NCBI RefSeq assembly: GCF_000015725.1
Contig: NC_008825.1
Location: 2,542,001 to 2,606,000 of the forward strand
Direction of reading: 5' to 3'
Length of the DNA: 64,000 bases
Source: Methylibium petroleiphilum PM1
Lineage (GTDB): Bacteria; Pseudomonadota; Gammaproteobacteria; Burkholderiales; Burkholderiaceae_C
The notes under the pieces were generated by a model. That model searched no databases and was not told the DNA's origin. It was given only the letters and a program-made list of their open reading frames with translations. The position numbers and the translations under genes were made by a program. Below are positions 50,525 through 59,223 of the stretch, in pieces; within the stretch, counting starts at the first letter, position 1, and each line of letters starts with the position of its first letter.

Positions 50525-52252
50525 TCAAGCCGCGCCGGCATTGCCGTCCACGCCGATCAGTCGAGGCGCATTGAGCCTGCGCGGCGTGACGCGGCCCTTC
50601 GCCTGGAGCCAGGATTCGACCACGTCCCACACCATCTTGTTGCCGGCGCTGCGGGCCTCTTCGGCGACGGGGGCCCAGCCCGCCACCCGGTAGCGCTTGT
50701 CCGCCTCGATCGGTCGGCCTGCGAGGCGCAGGTCCTGGATGCGCTTGCCCATCGATTCGCCGGGTGCGATCGCGTAGGCAAGGCCCCCCACGCGAACCAT
50801 GTCACCGCCCTGCTGGTAGTAGGGGTCGGGGTTGAACAGGTTGTCGGCGACATCCTCGAGGATGGTCTTGATCGTCTCGCCGGTCATCTCGGTCACGGTT
50901 GCATAGGAGTAGGTGGTCGCCACCTGGTCCATCATGAGTTCGCGCGTGATCACGTCACCGGGCAGCAGGCTCGTGCCCCATCGAAAGCCCGGCGAGAAGG
51001 CGATCTCTGCGCCCTGCACCTCCATCAACGCATCGCACAGCAGCTGATCCCAGCTGCCGTTGAAGTTGCCGCGCCGGTAGAGCAGCCCCTCGGTGATGGC
51101 CAGTTTCTCGGCGAGCTTGTCCTTGTAGGGAGCACGGATCCTGTCGATCAGCGACTGCATCTGAGGGTCGGCCGGCAACTGGTTCGAGAACACCGGCAGC
51201 AGCTTGTAGCGGTAGTCGGCGACCTTACCGCCCTTCACGTCGAGATCGAGCACGCCGAGGAACTTGGTGTTCGAGCCGGCATTGGTCACCAGAGTCTTGC
51301 CCCCCGGGTTGGCAACGACCACCGGCACCGGAATGCCATCGTGCGTGTGGCCGCCGAGGATGGCGTCGATGCCACGCACGCGGCCCGCCATCTTCAGATC
51401 GACGTCCATGCCGTTGTGCGACAGCACCACCACCACCTGCGCTCCGGCAGCCCGCGCCGCGTCGACGACCTTCTGCAGGTTGTCGTCCTGGATCCCGAAG
51501 CTCCAGTCCGCCACCATGTAGCGCGGGTTGGCGATGGGCGTGTAGGGAAAGGCCTGCCCCACGATCGCCAGCTTCACGCCGTTGACATCGCGCAGCGTGT
51601 AGGGCTTGAACACCTCGTCGCCGAAATCGGTCGTCCTGACGTTCTGCGCCACGAAATCGATCCGACCCTTGAAGTCCTCGTCGACGATCTGCTGCACACG
51701 CTTCTGGCCGTAAGTGAACTCCCAGTGCCCGGTCATCACGTCGACCCCCAGCAGCTTGCAGGCGTCCACCATGTCCTGACCGTTCGTCCACAGCGACGTG
51801 GCCGAGCCCTGCCAGGTGTCGCCGCCATCGAGCAGCAGCGCGCCGGGGCGGCTGGCCTTCAGGCGCTTGACCAGCGTCGCCATGTGCGCGAAGCCGCCCA
51901 CCTTGCCGTAGCGGCGCGCAGCCGTCTCGAAATCCAGAAAGGTATAGGCATGCGCGAGCAACGTGCCGGGCCGCACCCCGACGGCCTCGAGCAGGTGCTC
52001 GCCGACCCGGTGCGGCAACTGGCCGCTCATCGCACCCACGCCGAGGTTGACGCTCGGCTCGCGGAAGTGGATGGGCAGCAATTGCGCATGACAGTCGGTC
52101 ATGTGCAGCAACGACACGTTGCCGAAACGCGGCACCTCGTAGAGCCCCCGCTCTGCCGTGGCGGCGTCGGCGTCGGCGTACCGTGCCAGGCCCAGGCCCG
52201 CAGCCGACGCCGCGCCCAGCACCTGCAGGAACTCTCGCTTGGACAGGCTCAT
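50525..52252 (-). CDS. soxB: SoxB thiosulfohydrolase
   Basis: A 575-residue periplasmic enzyme that hydrolyses the terminal sulfate from the SoxY-bound thiosulfate intermediate. It has the metallophosphatase-like motifs: HMTDCHAQLLP with Asp 53 and His 55, GGDTWQGS, GHWEFTYG, SHNGMD and GGHTHDG, the Mn-binding residues of SoxB. The signal has SKREFLQ, a KR variant of the Tat motif. A promoter may lie in the AT-rich 83 bases upstream. Confidence 0.95.
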   Translation of the reverse strand: MSLSKREFLQVLGAASAAGLGLARYADADAATAERGLYEVPRFGNVSLLHMTDCHAQLLPIHFREPSVNLGVGAMSGQLPHRVGEHLLEAVGVRPGTLLAHAYTFLDFETAARRYGKVGGFAHMATLVKRLKASRPGALLLDGGDTWQGSATSLWTNGQDMVDACKLLGVDVMTGHWEFTYGQKRVQQIVDEDFKGRIDFVAQNVRTTDFGDEVFKPYTLRDVNGVKLAIVGQAFPYTPIANPRYMVADWSFGIQDDNLQKVVDAARAAGAQVVVVLSHNGMDVDLKMAGRVRGIDAILGGHTHDGIPVPVVVANPGGKTLVTNAGSNTKFLGVLDLDVKGGKVADYRYKLLPVFSNQLPADPQMQSLIDRIRAPYKDKLAEKLAITEGLLYRRGNFNGSWDQLLCDALMEVQGAEIAFSPGFRWGTSLLPGDVITRELMMDQVATTYSYATVTEMTGETIKTILEDVADNLFNPDPYYQQGGDMVRVGGLAYAIAPGESMGKRIQDLRLAGRPIEADKRYRVAGWAPVAEEARSAGNKMVWDVVESWLQAKGRVTPRRLNAPRLIGVDGNAGAA

Positions 52253-52335
52253 GATTCAGTGATTACTTATATGTTGCAGACGAAAAGGCCCGCCGTCTCG
52301 TGCATCGATCAGGCGGGCCAGGCAACCGCGGTCGG

Positions 52336-52974
52336 TCACTGGTTGACCGGTGACTTCGGGTCGAGCAGCAACGCCATCAGATGGCGGATCTGGGTCTCGT
52401 CCAGCACACCGGCATGGCCGAAGCGCGGCATGTTCGAGCAGGCCTCGTAGGCCTTGCTGTTCCACAGCTTGGCCCAGGTGTACTGCACGATCGCCGCGCT
52501 CTTGGGGTCGACGGGGTCGGTGACGCCGCGCAGCTTGCCGTACTGGTACAGGCTCGGGCCGATGGTGCCGAACGACAGCTCGGCCTTGCCGATCTGGTGG
52601 CAGTTGTAGCAGCCACCGCCGTTGACGCTGCCTGCCGCATCGGTCCAGGTGCCGCCCCGCCCGTTCTGGGCGATCTTTTCGCCCTCCTTCCAGTCTCCGA
52701 GGTACTGTCCGGAAGCTGGCCACTTGACCGAGGCGAGCGCGGCGTCCCGGATCTGCGCCGCCGCCCTGTCGTCGGGCGAGTGGTCGGACGAGCAGGCCTT
52801 CTGTCCCAGGTCCTGGTTCAGTCGATCGACCTTGGCGATGCCCTGGTCGCGGAACGAGGCCTTCATCATGGCCGCGGCCTGGGCATCGAGCTCCTGTGAT
52901 GAAGGCAGGGGTTGCAACGCGGCGCAGCCGGCAACGGCCAGCGCGGCCACGGCGAGAGTGATCTTGGCGTTCAT
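52336..52974 (-). CDS. soxX: SoxX cytochrome c
   Basis: A 212-residue monoheme cytochrome, haem site CYNCH (122-126). SoxX forms with SoxA the complex that joins thiosulfate to the SoxY Cys. The N terminus has AVAGC (Cys 17), a lipobox, so this version may be a lipoprotein, and there is an extra domain of about 90 residues before the haem domain. Gap of 12 bases to soxA. Confidence 0.93.
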   Translation of the reverse strand: MNAKITLAVAALAVAGCAALQPLPSSQELDAQAAAMMKASFRDQGIAKVDRLNQDLGQKACSSDHSPDDRAAAQIRDAALASVKWPASGQYLGDWKEGEKIAQNGRGGTWTDAAGSVNGGGCYNCHQIGKAELSFGTIGPSLYQYGKLRGVTDPVDPKSAAIVQYTWAKLWNSKAYEACSNMPRFGHAGVLDETQIRHLMALLLDPKSPVNQ

Positions 52975-52986
52975 GCAGTCCTCGCT

Positions 52987-53796
52987 TCAGCGCTTGATCG
53001 ACGGCGCGATCGATTCGGCGCCCTTGGCGTTGACGCCCATGAAGACACCGAGCGCGATCGTCACGTCGGAGGCAAAGCCCGGGAACGGGAAACGTTGCTG
53101 GCGGTAGCAGTCGTTCAGGCGGCGCTGCATGCTCCACAGCTCGCCGCTGGACACCCGGTAAGCGGGCCAGGCGGCGAAGCCCACGCCGTCGCCGGGATTG
53201 CGGGTCAGCACCGGCAGATCCTGCAGCCGGATTCGCTTGCCCGCCTCGCCATGGCAGGAGGCGCAGGAGAAATCCATCGGCCCGCCGCGGAAGAAGAAGG
53301 CTCGCTTGCCGAGCTCGTACATCACCTTCTCTTCGCGGTGCGTCTGCGGCAGGTTCATCCGCAGGCCGCGCGAGGCTGCCGAGACATAAGCCGCGAGAGC
53401 CTCCATGTTGGCCTGCTCGCCGCGGCCGAACGGGGTCTTGGCGATCTCCGCCGCGTTGAGTCCCTGCAGCGTCTCCATGCAGGTCAGCAGCCGCGATTCG
53501 AGGTCCTGCACGCGCCCCGTGTCGGCGAACCAGCGCGGCAGTTCGACCCAGGCGCCCTGGACGACGCCGGGCCCCTTGCCGAGATCGCACTGCTCGAGCG
53601 AGGCGTTCTTCGGGCCGCGCTTCTGCTTCCACAGGTTCTCGCCCTTGGCCTCGAACAGATCGGCCGGGTTGCCGTCCTCCAGCATCTTGCGGTACTCGGC
53701 GATGCCGTCGGCCGTGCTCTTGGCCTGCGACCACGCGGTGCCGGACACCACCAGCGCCGCCGCGCCGAGCAGCGCACGCTTGTTCCATGCCTTCAT
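52987..53796 (-). CDS. soxA: SoxA, mono-haem
   Basis: A 269-residue periplasmic cytochrome. Haem site CASCH (178-182) and the catalytic Cys in RLNDC (Cys 230), which carries the thiosulfate-derived persulfide. The first haem site of diheme SoxA is missing; instead Cys 70 and Cys 106 probably form a disulfide. Signal peptide ends TAWSQ (about 24). Start 53796 has GGAG-like purines upstream. Confidence 0.94.
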   Translation of the reverse strand: MKAWNKRALLGAAALVVSGTAWSQAKSTADGIAEYRKMLEDGNPADLFEAKGENLWKQKRGPKNASLEQCDLGKGPGVVQGAWVELPRWFADTGRVQDLESRLLTCMETLQGLNAAEIAKTPFGRGEQANMEALAAYVSAASRGLRMNLPQTHREEKVMYELGKRAFFFRGGPMDFSCASCHGEAGKRIRLQDLPVLTRNPGDGVGFAAWPAYRVSSGELWSMQRRLNDCYRQQRFPFPGFASDVTIALGVFMGVNAKGAESIAPSIKR

Positions 53797-53875
53797 CGGT
53801 CTGTCTCCTCGTTCAGCGCCCTCGGCGCTTCGTCTTGTGACCGGGACACCCGCCATTCCCGGCGCCGTGCCGCGC

Positions 53876-54187
53876 TCAGGAAACAACCGCCTCGTCGGTC
53901 CGGGTGTCGCCCTTGTTGTCGACCCAGGTGATCGAGATCTTGTCGCCCGCCTTCGCGCCCTTGACGGTGAACTGCAGGAACGGGTTCTTGGAGACGGCCG
54001 GACCCCACTGGGCCTTCATCACCGGCTTGCCATTGTGCTGGGCGCTGACGGTCTGGATGTGCCAGGCCGGGATCGCCTTGCCGGCCGCGTCCTTGCGCAA
54101 GCCGGTCTCCATCTCGTGCGCCATCAGCACGCGCACGGTCGCGTTGTTGCCGGCCACCTGGGCGCGGATCTTCATCGGGTCTGCCAT
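53876..54187 (-). CDS. soxZ: SoxZ
   Basis: A 103-residue partner of SoxY, with no signal peptide (it is exported together with Tat-carrying SoxY). Recognised by KIRAQVAGNNATVRVLMAHEMETGLRKDAAGK and the final strand KISITWVDNKGD. It lies 40 bases after soxY. The strand-rich Ig-like fold fits the family length of about 100. Confidence 0.95.
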   Translation of the reverse strand: MADPMKIRAQVAGNNATVRVLMAHEMETGLRKDAAGKAIPAWHIQTVSAQHNGKPVMKAQWGPAVSKNPFLQFTVKGAKAGDKISITWVDNKGDTRTDEAVVS

Positions 54188-54227
54188 GGGATGCTCCTCA
54201 AATCGTCGGGGGATCGCGCCGTCCGCT

Positions 54228-54698
54228 TCAGCCGCCGCAGCCGCCGAGCGTGACCTTCACTTCCTTCTGCGCGTACAGCACCCGACCGTCGTTCATCATC
54301 GCGACCGCGAAGACATTCGACGACTGGCCCATCTTGACGCGGGTGCTGACCGAGGCCTCGACGGCGTCGGTGAGCTCGAACATCGAGGTCATGATGCTCG
54401 GGTTCTTCTCGACCAGCAGCAGCAGGTTCTTGACGCCAGGCAGTGCGGTGGCCGCACCGAGCGGCACGACGGCGCCGTTCTCGGCGATATCGGGCCCGGT
54501 GATGGTCACGTCCTTGCTCTCGGTCGGCGCGGACGCGCCCAACGTCTTCATCAGGTCGGCCATCGTCTTGCTCTCGAACGCGCCGGCGTTGTAGCCGGCG
54601 GCCTGCGCGCGCACGGTGGTCGGCAGCAGGCCGGCGCTCATCAGCAGCGTGGCCACCGCGGCGCCGTGCCGGAGCATCTCTCTGCGGGTGTTCATCAT
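54228..54698 (-). CDS. soxY: SoxY sulfur carrier protein
   Basis: A 156-residue protein whose C terminus reads GGCGG: the Cys carries the covalently bound sulfur chain through the Sox cycle. The N terminus has a Tat signal (TRREMLRHGAAVATLLMSAGLLP). Two ATG codons in tandem precede it; GGAG stands upstream. The 71-base gap to soxD holds an AT-rich operator-like site. Confidence 0.96.
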   Translation of the reverse strand: MMNTRREMLRHGAAVATLLMSAGLLPTTVRAQAAGYNAGAFESKTMADLMKTLGASAPTESKDVTITGPDIAENGAVVPLGAATALPGVKNLLLLVEKNPSIMTSMFELTDAVEASVSTRVKMGQSSNVFAVAMMNDGRVLYAQKEVKVTLGGCGG

Positions 54699-54719
54699 CG
54701 ATCTCCTATTGTTCAGCCG

Positions 54720-54734
54720 ATGCTAATAAATACG
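54720..54734 (-). promoter_or_regulatory. Candidate regulator site before soxY
   Basis: Plus strand ATGCTAATAAATACG; on the minus strand CGTATTTATTAGCAT, which shares TTAGCAT and a CGTA start with the perfect palindrome at 47813-47830. It lies 22 bases upstream of soxY in a short AT-rich island, so an internal promoter of the sox operon is likely here. Confidence 0.4.
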
Positions 54735-54769
54735 GGACGGCAGTTCGGTACGTGCCATCCCTTAGGGAA

Positions 54770-55837
54770 TTACTTGGGGGCCCCGGCGGCGAGCCAGGCG
54801 GCGATCGTCCGGGCATCGGCCTCGGGCAGCGCCTGCGGCGGCATCGCCATGGCACCGCCCCACACACCGCCGCCGCCGCTCCGGATCTTGCCGGTCAGGT
54901 AGTCGACCCCGTCGGCGCGTCCGGCGTACTTCTGGGCAATCTGCCGGAAGGACGGGCCCAGGCCCTTGCTGTCGAGCGAATGGCACGCCGTGCAGGCGTT
55001 CGAACTGGTCAGCGCGAACGCGGCGTTGCCGGTGCCGTTCGCGGCGGCGCGCGCCGGCACAGGCGCCGACTTCGCGGCGGCATCGGGCCGCGTCGTGTCC
55101 GCGCCGCGCTGCGCGCCGACGGTCCGGTTCTGGTCGGCAAGATTGCCATGCGCATCGCGCGCGAACTCGGGCAGCGAGGAGGCCAGCCGCGGTTCGCCGC
55201 CGCAGTTGCGCATGCAGCCGGACCCCTGCACGTCGGGCTTGCCGGTGCCGCCGAACTCGGGGCCGGGCCACAGCCCGTGCTGCGTGGTCAGGCCCTTGCG
55301 ATTGGGCATCCGCTGCTGGACTTCGGCGGCATTGCGGTCCGAGAGCACGAAGTCGTCGGGCACCACGCCGCCGAGGTTCAGCAGGTAGGCAGTGACGGCG
55401 TAGACCTCCTCGGTCGCCAGCGACTTCGGGTTGTCCCAGGGCATGGCCCGGTTGATGTAGTCCCACAGCGTCGACAGGTGGGCCGCCTTCATCAACGTGG
55501 TGCGGCCGGGGAAGCTCGAGTCGGTCAGGCGCGCGACGCGACCGGCCTCGACATCGGCCTGGGTGGTGCCGCCGACCAGCGGATTGAACACCTCGCCGGA
55601 TTCGCCGAAGATGCCGTGGCAGGACGCGCACTTGCTCTCCCAGACCCCCTGGCCCCTGGCGACCGAACCCGATCCCTTGGGCAGTCCCTTGAAGTCCGGC
55701 CGCACGTCGATGTCCCAGGCGGCGATCTCCCCGGCCGTGGCGGGGCGCCCGATGCCGTCATAGACCGTCCCCTGCGCCAGCGAGGCGCCGCTGACCGTCA
55801 GTGCGGCGAGCACCGCGAGTTCACGCCAGCTGGACAT
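54770..55837 (-). CDS. soxD: SoxD diheme cytochrome c
   Basis: A 355-residue diheme cytochrome; haem sites CASCH (70-74) and CTACH (282-286), with a Pro/Ala-rich linker near 240-265. SoxD carries electrons from the sulfur dehydrogenase SoxC, allowing complete oxidation of the sulfane sulfur without sulfur globules. Start 55837 gives a signal peptide ending SLAQG. It overlaps the soxC end by 17 bp. Confidence 0.93.
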   Translation of the reverse strand: MSSWRELAVLAALTVSGASLAQGTVYDGIGRPATAGEIAAWDIDVRPDFKGLPKGSGSVARGQGVWESKCASCHGIFGESGEVFNPLVGGTTQADVEAGRVARLTDSSFPGRTTLMKAAHLSTLWDYINRAMPWDNPKSLATEEVYAVTAYLLNLGGVVPDDFVLSDRNAAEVQQRMPNRKGLTTQHGLWPGPEFGGTGKPDVQGSGCMRNCGGEPRLASSLPEFARDAHGNLADQNRTVGAQRGADTTRPDAAAKSAPVPARAAANGTGNAAFALTSSNACTACHSLDSKGLGPSFRQIAQKYAGRADGVDYLTGKIRSGGGGVWGGAMAMPPQALPEADARTIAAWLAAGAPK

Positions 55838-57194
55838 TGCGCACCTCGCCGCTCTCTTCCACCAGCCAGGTCTGGATGGCGTTGTTGTGATAGATCGAGC
55901 GCGAGCCGCGCACCGCCCGCAGCTGCGAATAGTTCGACTGCACATGGCCGGTCTCGTCGGTGGCGCGGCTCATCACCAGCGCCGGCTTGCCGTCCCAGGT
56001 CCAGTCGATGTTGAAGCGCGTCAGGCACTTGCTCATCGCCATGCCCTCGAGTCGCGCCTGGCGCCAGTTGCGCCCGCCGTCGACCGAGACATCGACCTTC
56101 TTCACCTTGCCCCGCCCCGACCACGCGAGGCCCGACACGTTGTAATAGCCCTTGTCGAGCAGCACCTGGCCACCCGAGGGCGTCGTGACCACGCTCTTGA
56201 CCTCCTGGAGCGAGCTGTACTGCCGGTGCAGGCCGCCGGGCATGAGGTCGATGTAGTGGATCACCTCGTCCTTCGCGCCGTAGGGCTGGTCTCCGAGCTC
56301 GATGCGCCGCAGGTACTTGACCCAGCTCACGCCCTGGACGCCAGGCACCACCAGGCGCAGCGGGTAGCCGTTCTCCGGTCGCAGCATCTCTCCGTTCTGC
56401 CCATACGCCACCAGCACCTCGCCGCTGTCGATCAGCGAGCGGGGGATGGTGCGCGTCATCGACGATCCGTCGGCGCCTTCCGCCAGCACGAAGCGGCCGC
56501 GCTTCCAGTCGGCACCGCACAGGTCGAGCAGGATCTTCAACGGCACGCCGGTGAACTCGCTGCACGAGATCATTCCGTGGCTGTACTGGCAGGTCGGCAC
56601 CGCGACGTTGCCCCACTCCATACCGGTGTTGGCGCCGCATTCGATGAAGTGGAACCGGCTCACCGATGGCAGCCGCATGATCTCGTCGAGCGTGAAGACC
56701 ATCGGCTTGCGCAGCATCTTCTCGTCCGAGCCGTTGACCATCAGCCGGTGCTTGGACGGGTCGATGTCCCACCAGCCCTGGTGGTGGCGCTCGAAATGGA
56801 GGCCGCTCGGCGTGACGATGCCGAACAGGCTCTGCAGCGGCGCGAACGACACCGAGGCCTGCGCCGTCTGCGTGAGTCCCGGGCTCCGGCGGCGCTGCAC
56901 GTTGGCCTCGAACCTCGAGGGCCTGCCGTAGCCGTCGGTGACGACCGGCTGGCCCAGACCTCGGCTGTGCGCCGGCAACGTGAGGATGTTCGGATCGCCG
57001 TCGCCGGCCACCGGGTTGGACTGCGAGGTCGCCAATGGCGTCGCCAAGCCTGCGGCCGCGGCGGCGAACGCACCGCGGATGAAGTCACGGCGCCCGGCCT
57101 TGGCCTCGGCGAACACGCGGCGAATGCCTTCGCGGTCCAGGAAATTCTCGGGTGCCTTGAGCAGGCGACCGGAGCCGTTCGGGTCTCGAATCAC
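55821..57194 (-). CDS. soxC: SoxC sulfane dehydrogenase (molybdenum subunit)
   Basis: A 457-residue molybdopterin enzyme of the sulfite-oxidase fold. Tat signal GRRDFIRG (34-41) stands after a 33-residue N-terminal extension usual in SoxC. The Mo-binding Cys is in MISCSEFTGVPLKILL; FHFIECGANTGMEW is another SoxC block. With SoxD it oxidises protein-bound sulfane sulfur by six electrons. First gene of the soxCDYZAXB operon, 39 bases after the ArsR gene. Confidence 0.94.
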   Translation of the reverse strand: MIRDPNGSGRLLKAPENFLDREGIRRVFAEAKAGRRDFIRGAFAAAAAGLATPLATSQSNPVAGDGDPNILTLPAHSRGLGQPVVTDGYGRPSRFEANVQRRRSPGLTQTAQASVSFAPLQSLFGIVTPSGLHFERHHQGWWDIDPSKHRLMVNGSDEKMLRKPMVFTLDEIMRLPSVSRFHFIECGANTGMEWGNVAVPTCQYSHGMISCSEFTGVPLKILLDLCGADWKRGRFVLAEGADGSSMTRTIPRSLIDSGEVLVAYGQNGEMLRPENGYPLRLVVPGVQGVSWVKYLRRIELGDQPYGAKDEVIHYIDLMPGGLHRQYSSLQEVKSVVTTPSGGQVLLDKGYYNVSGLAWSGRGKVKKVDVSVDGGRNWRQARLEGMAMSKCLTRFNIDWTWDGKPALVMSRATDETGHVQSNYSQLRAVRGSRSIYHNNAIQTWLVEESGEVRNVQLA

Positions 57195-57233
57195 GTTGTC
57201 TCCTTGCGGATGCGGCAGGGCCTGCGTTGCGGA

Positions 57234-57560
57234 TCAGTCCAGGCCATCCCGGATCGCGATGTCGATACAGACCTCGCGACAGATGGCCGACACACCGGTG
57301 TGGCTGATGCGGTAGTGCACCTGGGCCCCGTCGCGACGCCTCGCGACGACGCCGGCGCGGTACAGCACCGACAGGTGCTGCGACATGTTGGATTGCGTCG
57401 CCCCGATGCGTTCCTGCAGCTGCCCCACATTGAGCTCGCCGCGACACAGCTCACCGACGATGCGCAGCCGCAGCGGCGACGACAGCAGGCCGAACAGCTC
57501 GGCCGCCCTCTCGAACACCTGCGCGGCATCGGTTGCATGGGACGGAAGATTCGTATGCAT
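57234..57560 (-). CDS. soxR: ArsR-family regulator of the sox operon (SoxR-like)
   Basis: A 108-residue winged-helix repressor of the same type as the gene at 45434: recognition helix ATQSNMSQHLSVLYRAGVV, Cys at 39 (GELCRGE) and 94 and 98 (ICREVC), matching the sulfide-sensing Cys pair of SqrR/BigR. It starts the sox operon in the same direction as soxC. The symbol follows use for ArsR-type sox regulators. No ribosome-binding site precedes ATG 57560; an operator-like GCATTTATTTGAATAT spans the start. Confidence 0.82.
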   Translation of the reverse strand: MHTNLPSHATDAAQVFERAAELFGLLSSPLRLRIVGELCRGELNVGQLQERIGATQSNMSQHLSVLYRAGVVARRRDGAQVHYRISHTGVSAICREVCIDIAIRDGLD

Positions 57561-57572
57561 TTATTTGAATAT
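57557..57572. promoter_or_regulatory. AT-rich site at the soxR start
   Basis: GCATTTATTTGAATAT spans the soxR start codon in the 178-base gap between the divergent soxR operon and the transporter gene. It shares GCATTTA and GAATAT with the sequence at 47822-47836 (GCATTTACGAATATT). A second AT-rich patch, AAATATATAG, follows at 57583. Confidence 0.4.
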
Positions 57573-57738
57573 CTGCAACAACAAATATATAGATCGACAG
57601 GACCGCATCCATCCGGACTTACGCGGAGACCGGCCACGCGCCATGCCGCCCCGGCCCGACAAGGCGGCGCGGACGCGCTGCGGTCACAATGTCCGCCCGT
57701 CGCCCTCCAGCGCTCCTCCCTGCTTCCGCCCCTTCGCC

Positions 57739-58860
57739 ATGAACCTGCCCCTCGCCCCGGACACAGCGACCCACTTCGTGGTGTGGGGAGCCCTGCTCAT
57801 CGGGCTGGTACTCGGCGCGGCCGGACAGGCCTCACGCTTCTGCGTGCGCGGCGCGATCGCCGACTGGTTCATCTACGGCGGGCGCTCGCGGATGATGGTG
57901 TGGGTGCTGGTGGTCGTGGTGGCCGCTCTCGGTTCCCAGGCGGTCATCGGCCTCACGTCGTTCCAGCCCGAACGCACGATCGCCTGGAGCGACCGCTTCC
58001 TCTGGTCGTCCTACCTCGCCGGCGGGCTGTTGTTCGGGTACGGCATGGTGCTCGCGGCCGGGTGTCCGCAACGCAGCCTGGTCAAGGCGGGAACCGGCAA
58101 CCTGCGAGCCATCGTGACATTGCTGGTCGCGGCGGTGACCGCGCAGATGACGCTGCGCGGCGTGTTCGCCGAGGGCCGCGTGAGGACCGTGGACGCCTGG
58201 GGCCTGCAGTTGTCCGGCCCGCAGGATCTGGGTTCGCTGCTGGCCGCCTGGGTGCCCGCCTCGGCCGGCGCGCTGCGCACCGGCGTGCTGCTGCTGCTGG
58301 TGACCCTGGCCGCCGCGTGGCTGTGGCGGCGCCGGGCCGACCTGACGCTGCTGGACTGGAGCGCGGGCGTGCTGATCGGGCTGCTGGTTCCTGCCGCTTG
58401 GCTGCTCACCGGGCTCATCGGTTTCCTGCCCGAGCACCCGGACACGCTGGAGCCCGCCTGGCAGGGAACGCAATCGCGACGGCCAGAGGCGCTGACCTTC
58501 ATCGCTCCGATCGCGCATGGGCTGGACCTGCTCACCTACTGGACGGACAAGAACGCACGGCTGAGCTTCGGCGTCATGCTGACCGCGGGGGTCCTGCTCG
58601 GCAGCCACCTGTCGGCGCGCGCGCGCGGCGAGTTCCGGCTGGAGTCCTTCAGCAACGCCGCCGAGTTGCGGGACCACCTGCTGGGTGGCGTGCTGATGGG
58701 CGTCGGCGGGGTGACCGCGATGGGCTGCTCCGTAGGACAGGGCGTGACCGGGCTGGCCATGCTGTCGGCCGGCGCGGTGCTGGCCGTGACCGGGATCGCT
58801 GCCGGCGCGCTGCTCGCGCTGAAGGCGCAGGTCCGACGGGCCGACGCTGCCGCCGGCTGA
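57739..58860 (+). CDS. YeeE/YedE-family sulfur transporter (TsuA-like)
   Basis: A 373-residue membrane protein with about nine helices. Conserved blocks are GAAGQASRFCVRGA, LAAGCPQRSLVKAGTG and AMGCSVGQGVTG: the Cys-containing pores of thiosulfate transporter TsuA and YeeE. It probably moves thiosulfate or sulfide-derived sulfur across the inner membrane. It is divergent from soxR, so it is likely co-regulated. Start 57739 chosen as the first ATG giving a membrane start. Confidence 0.85.
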   Translation: MNLPLAPDTATHFVVWGALLIGLVLGAAGQASRFCVRGAIADWFIYGGRSRMMVWVLVVVVAALGSQAVIGLTSFQPERTIAWSDRFLWSSYLAGGLLFGYGMVLAAGCPQRSLVKAGTGNLRAIVTLLVAAVTAQMTLRGVFAEGRVRTVDAWGLQLSGPQDLGSLLAAWVPASAGALRTGVLLLLVTLAAAWLWRRRADLTLLDWSAGVLIGLLVPAAWLLTGLIGFLPEHPDTLEPAWQGTQSRRPEALTFIAPIAHGLDLLTYWTDKNARLSFGVMLTAGVLLGSHLSARARGEFRLESFSNAAELRDHLLGGVLMGVGGVTAMGCSVGQGVTGLAMLSAGAVLAVTGIAAGALLALKAQVRRADAAAG

Positions 58861-59223
58861 TCGCCTCGCCCGGCGGGTCGGAGGGTTCGCTACGTTCGTT
58901 GTAGCGCCAGTAAGTACGTCGTTTCGATGCCATCGAGTGCGCCACTCCCCGACGATTTCCCCGATCCCGCCCGGTGTCTGGCCAAGAACACTGCGCAGAT
59001 GACGATGCTGTCGCGCTGAGCAATCTGCGGATGGCTCGGCGGCAAGTGATCGAGGCCCAGGGGTGAGAGCGCCAGCGATGCGGCGCAGGGTCCTCAAAGG
59101 GGCCGAACTCACATCCCGCAGGCCGCCCAACCCGCTCAACAGGACAGTCAGGGCCGGATCACGGCATGCCAGCCCTGAGTGCAGCTCCGATGCGCACAAA
59201 CGGCAAGGTCTTTCAGACAGTCC
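58861..59223. other. Non-coding or degraded stretch
   Basis: 363 bases between the transporter gene and the convergent MocR gene. Only a weak hairpin (GCTAC...GTAGC near 58890) stands out. No convincing gene, tRNA or terminator was seen; a minus-strand piece near 59150-59220 could be decayed coding sequence. Confidence 0.3.
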
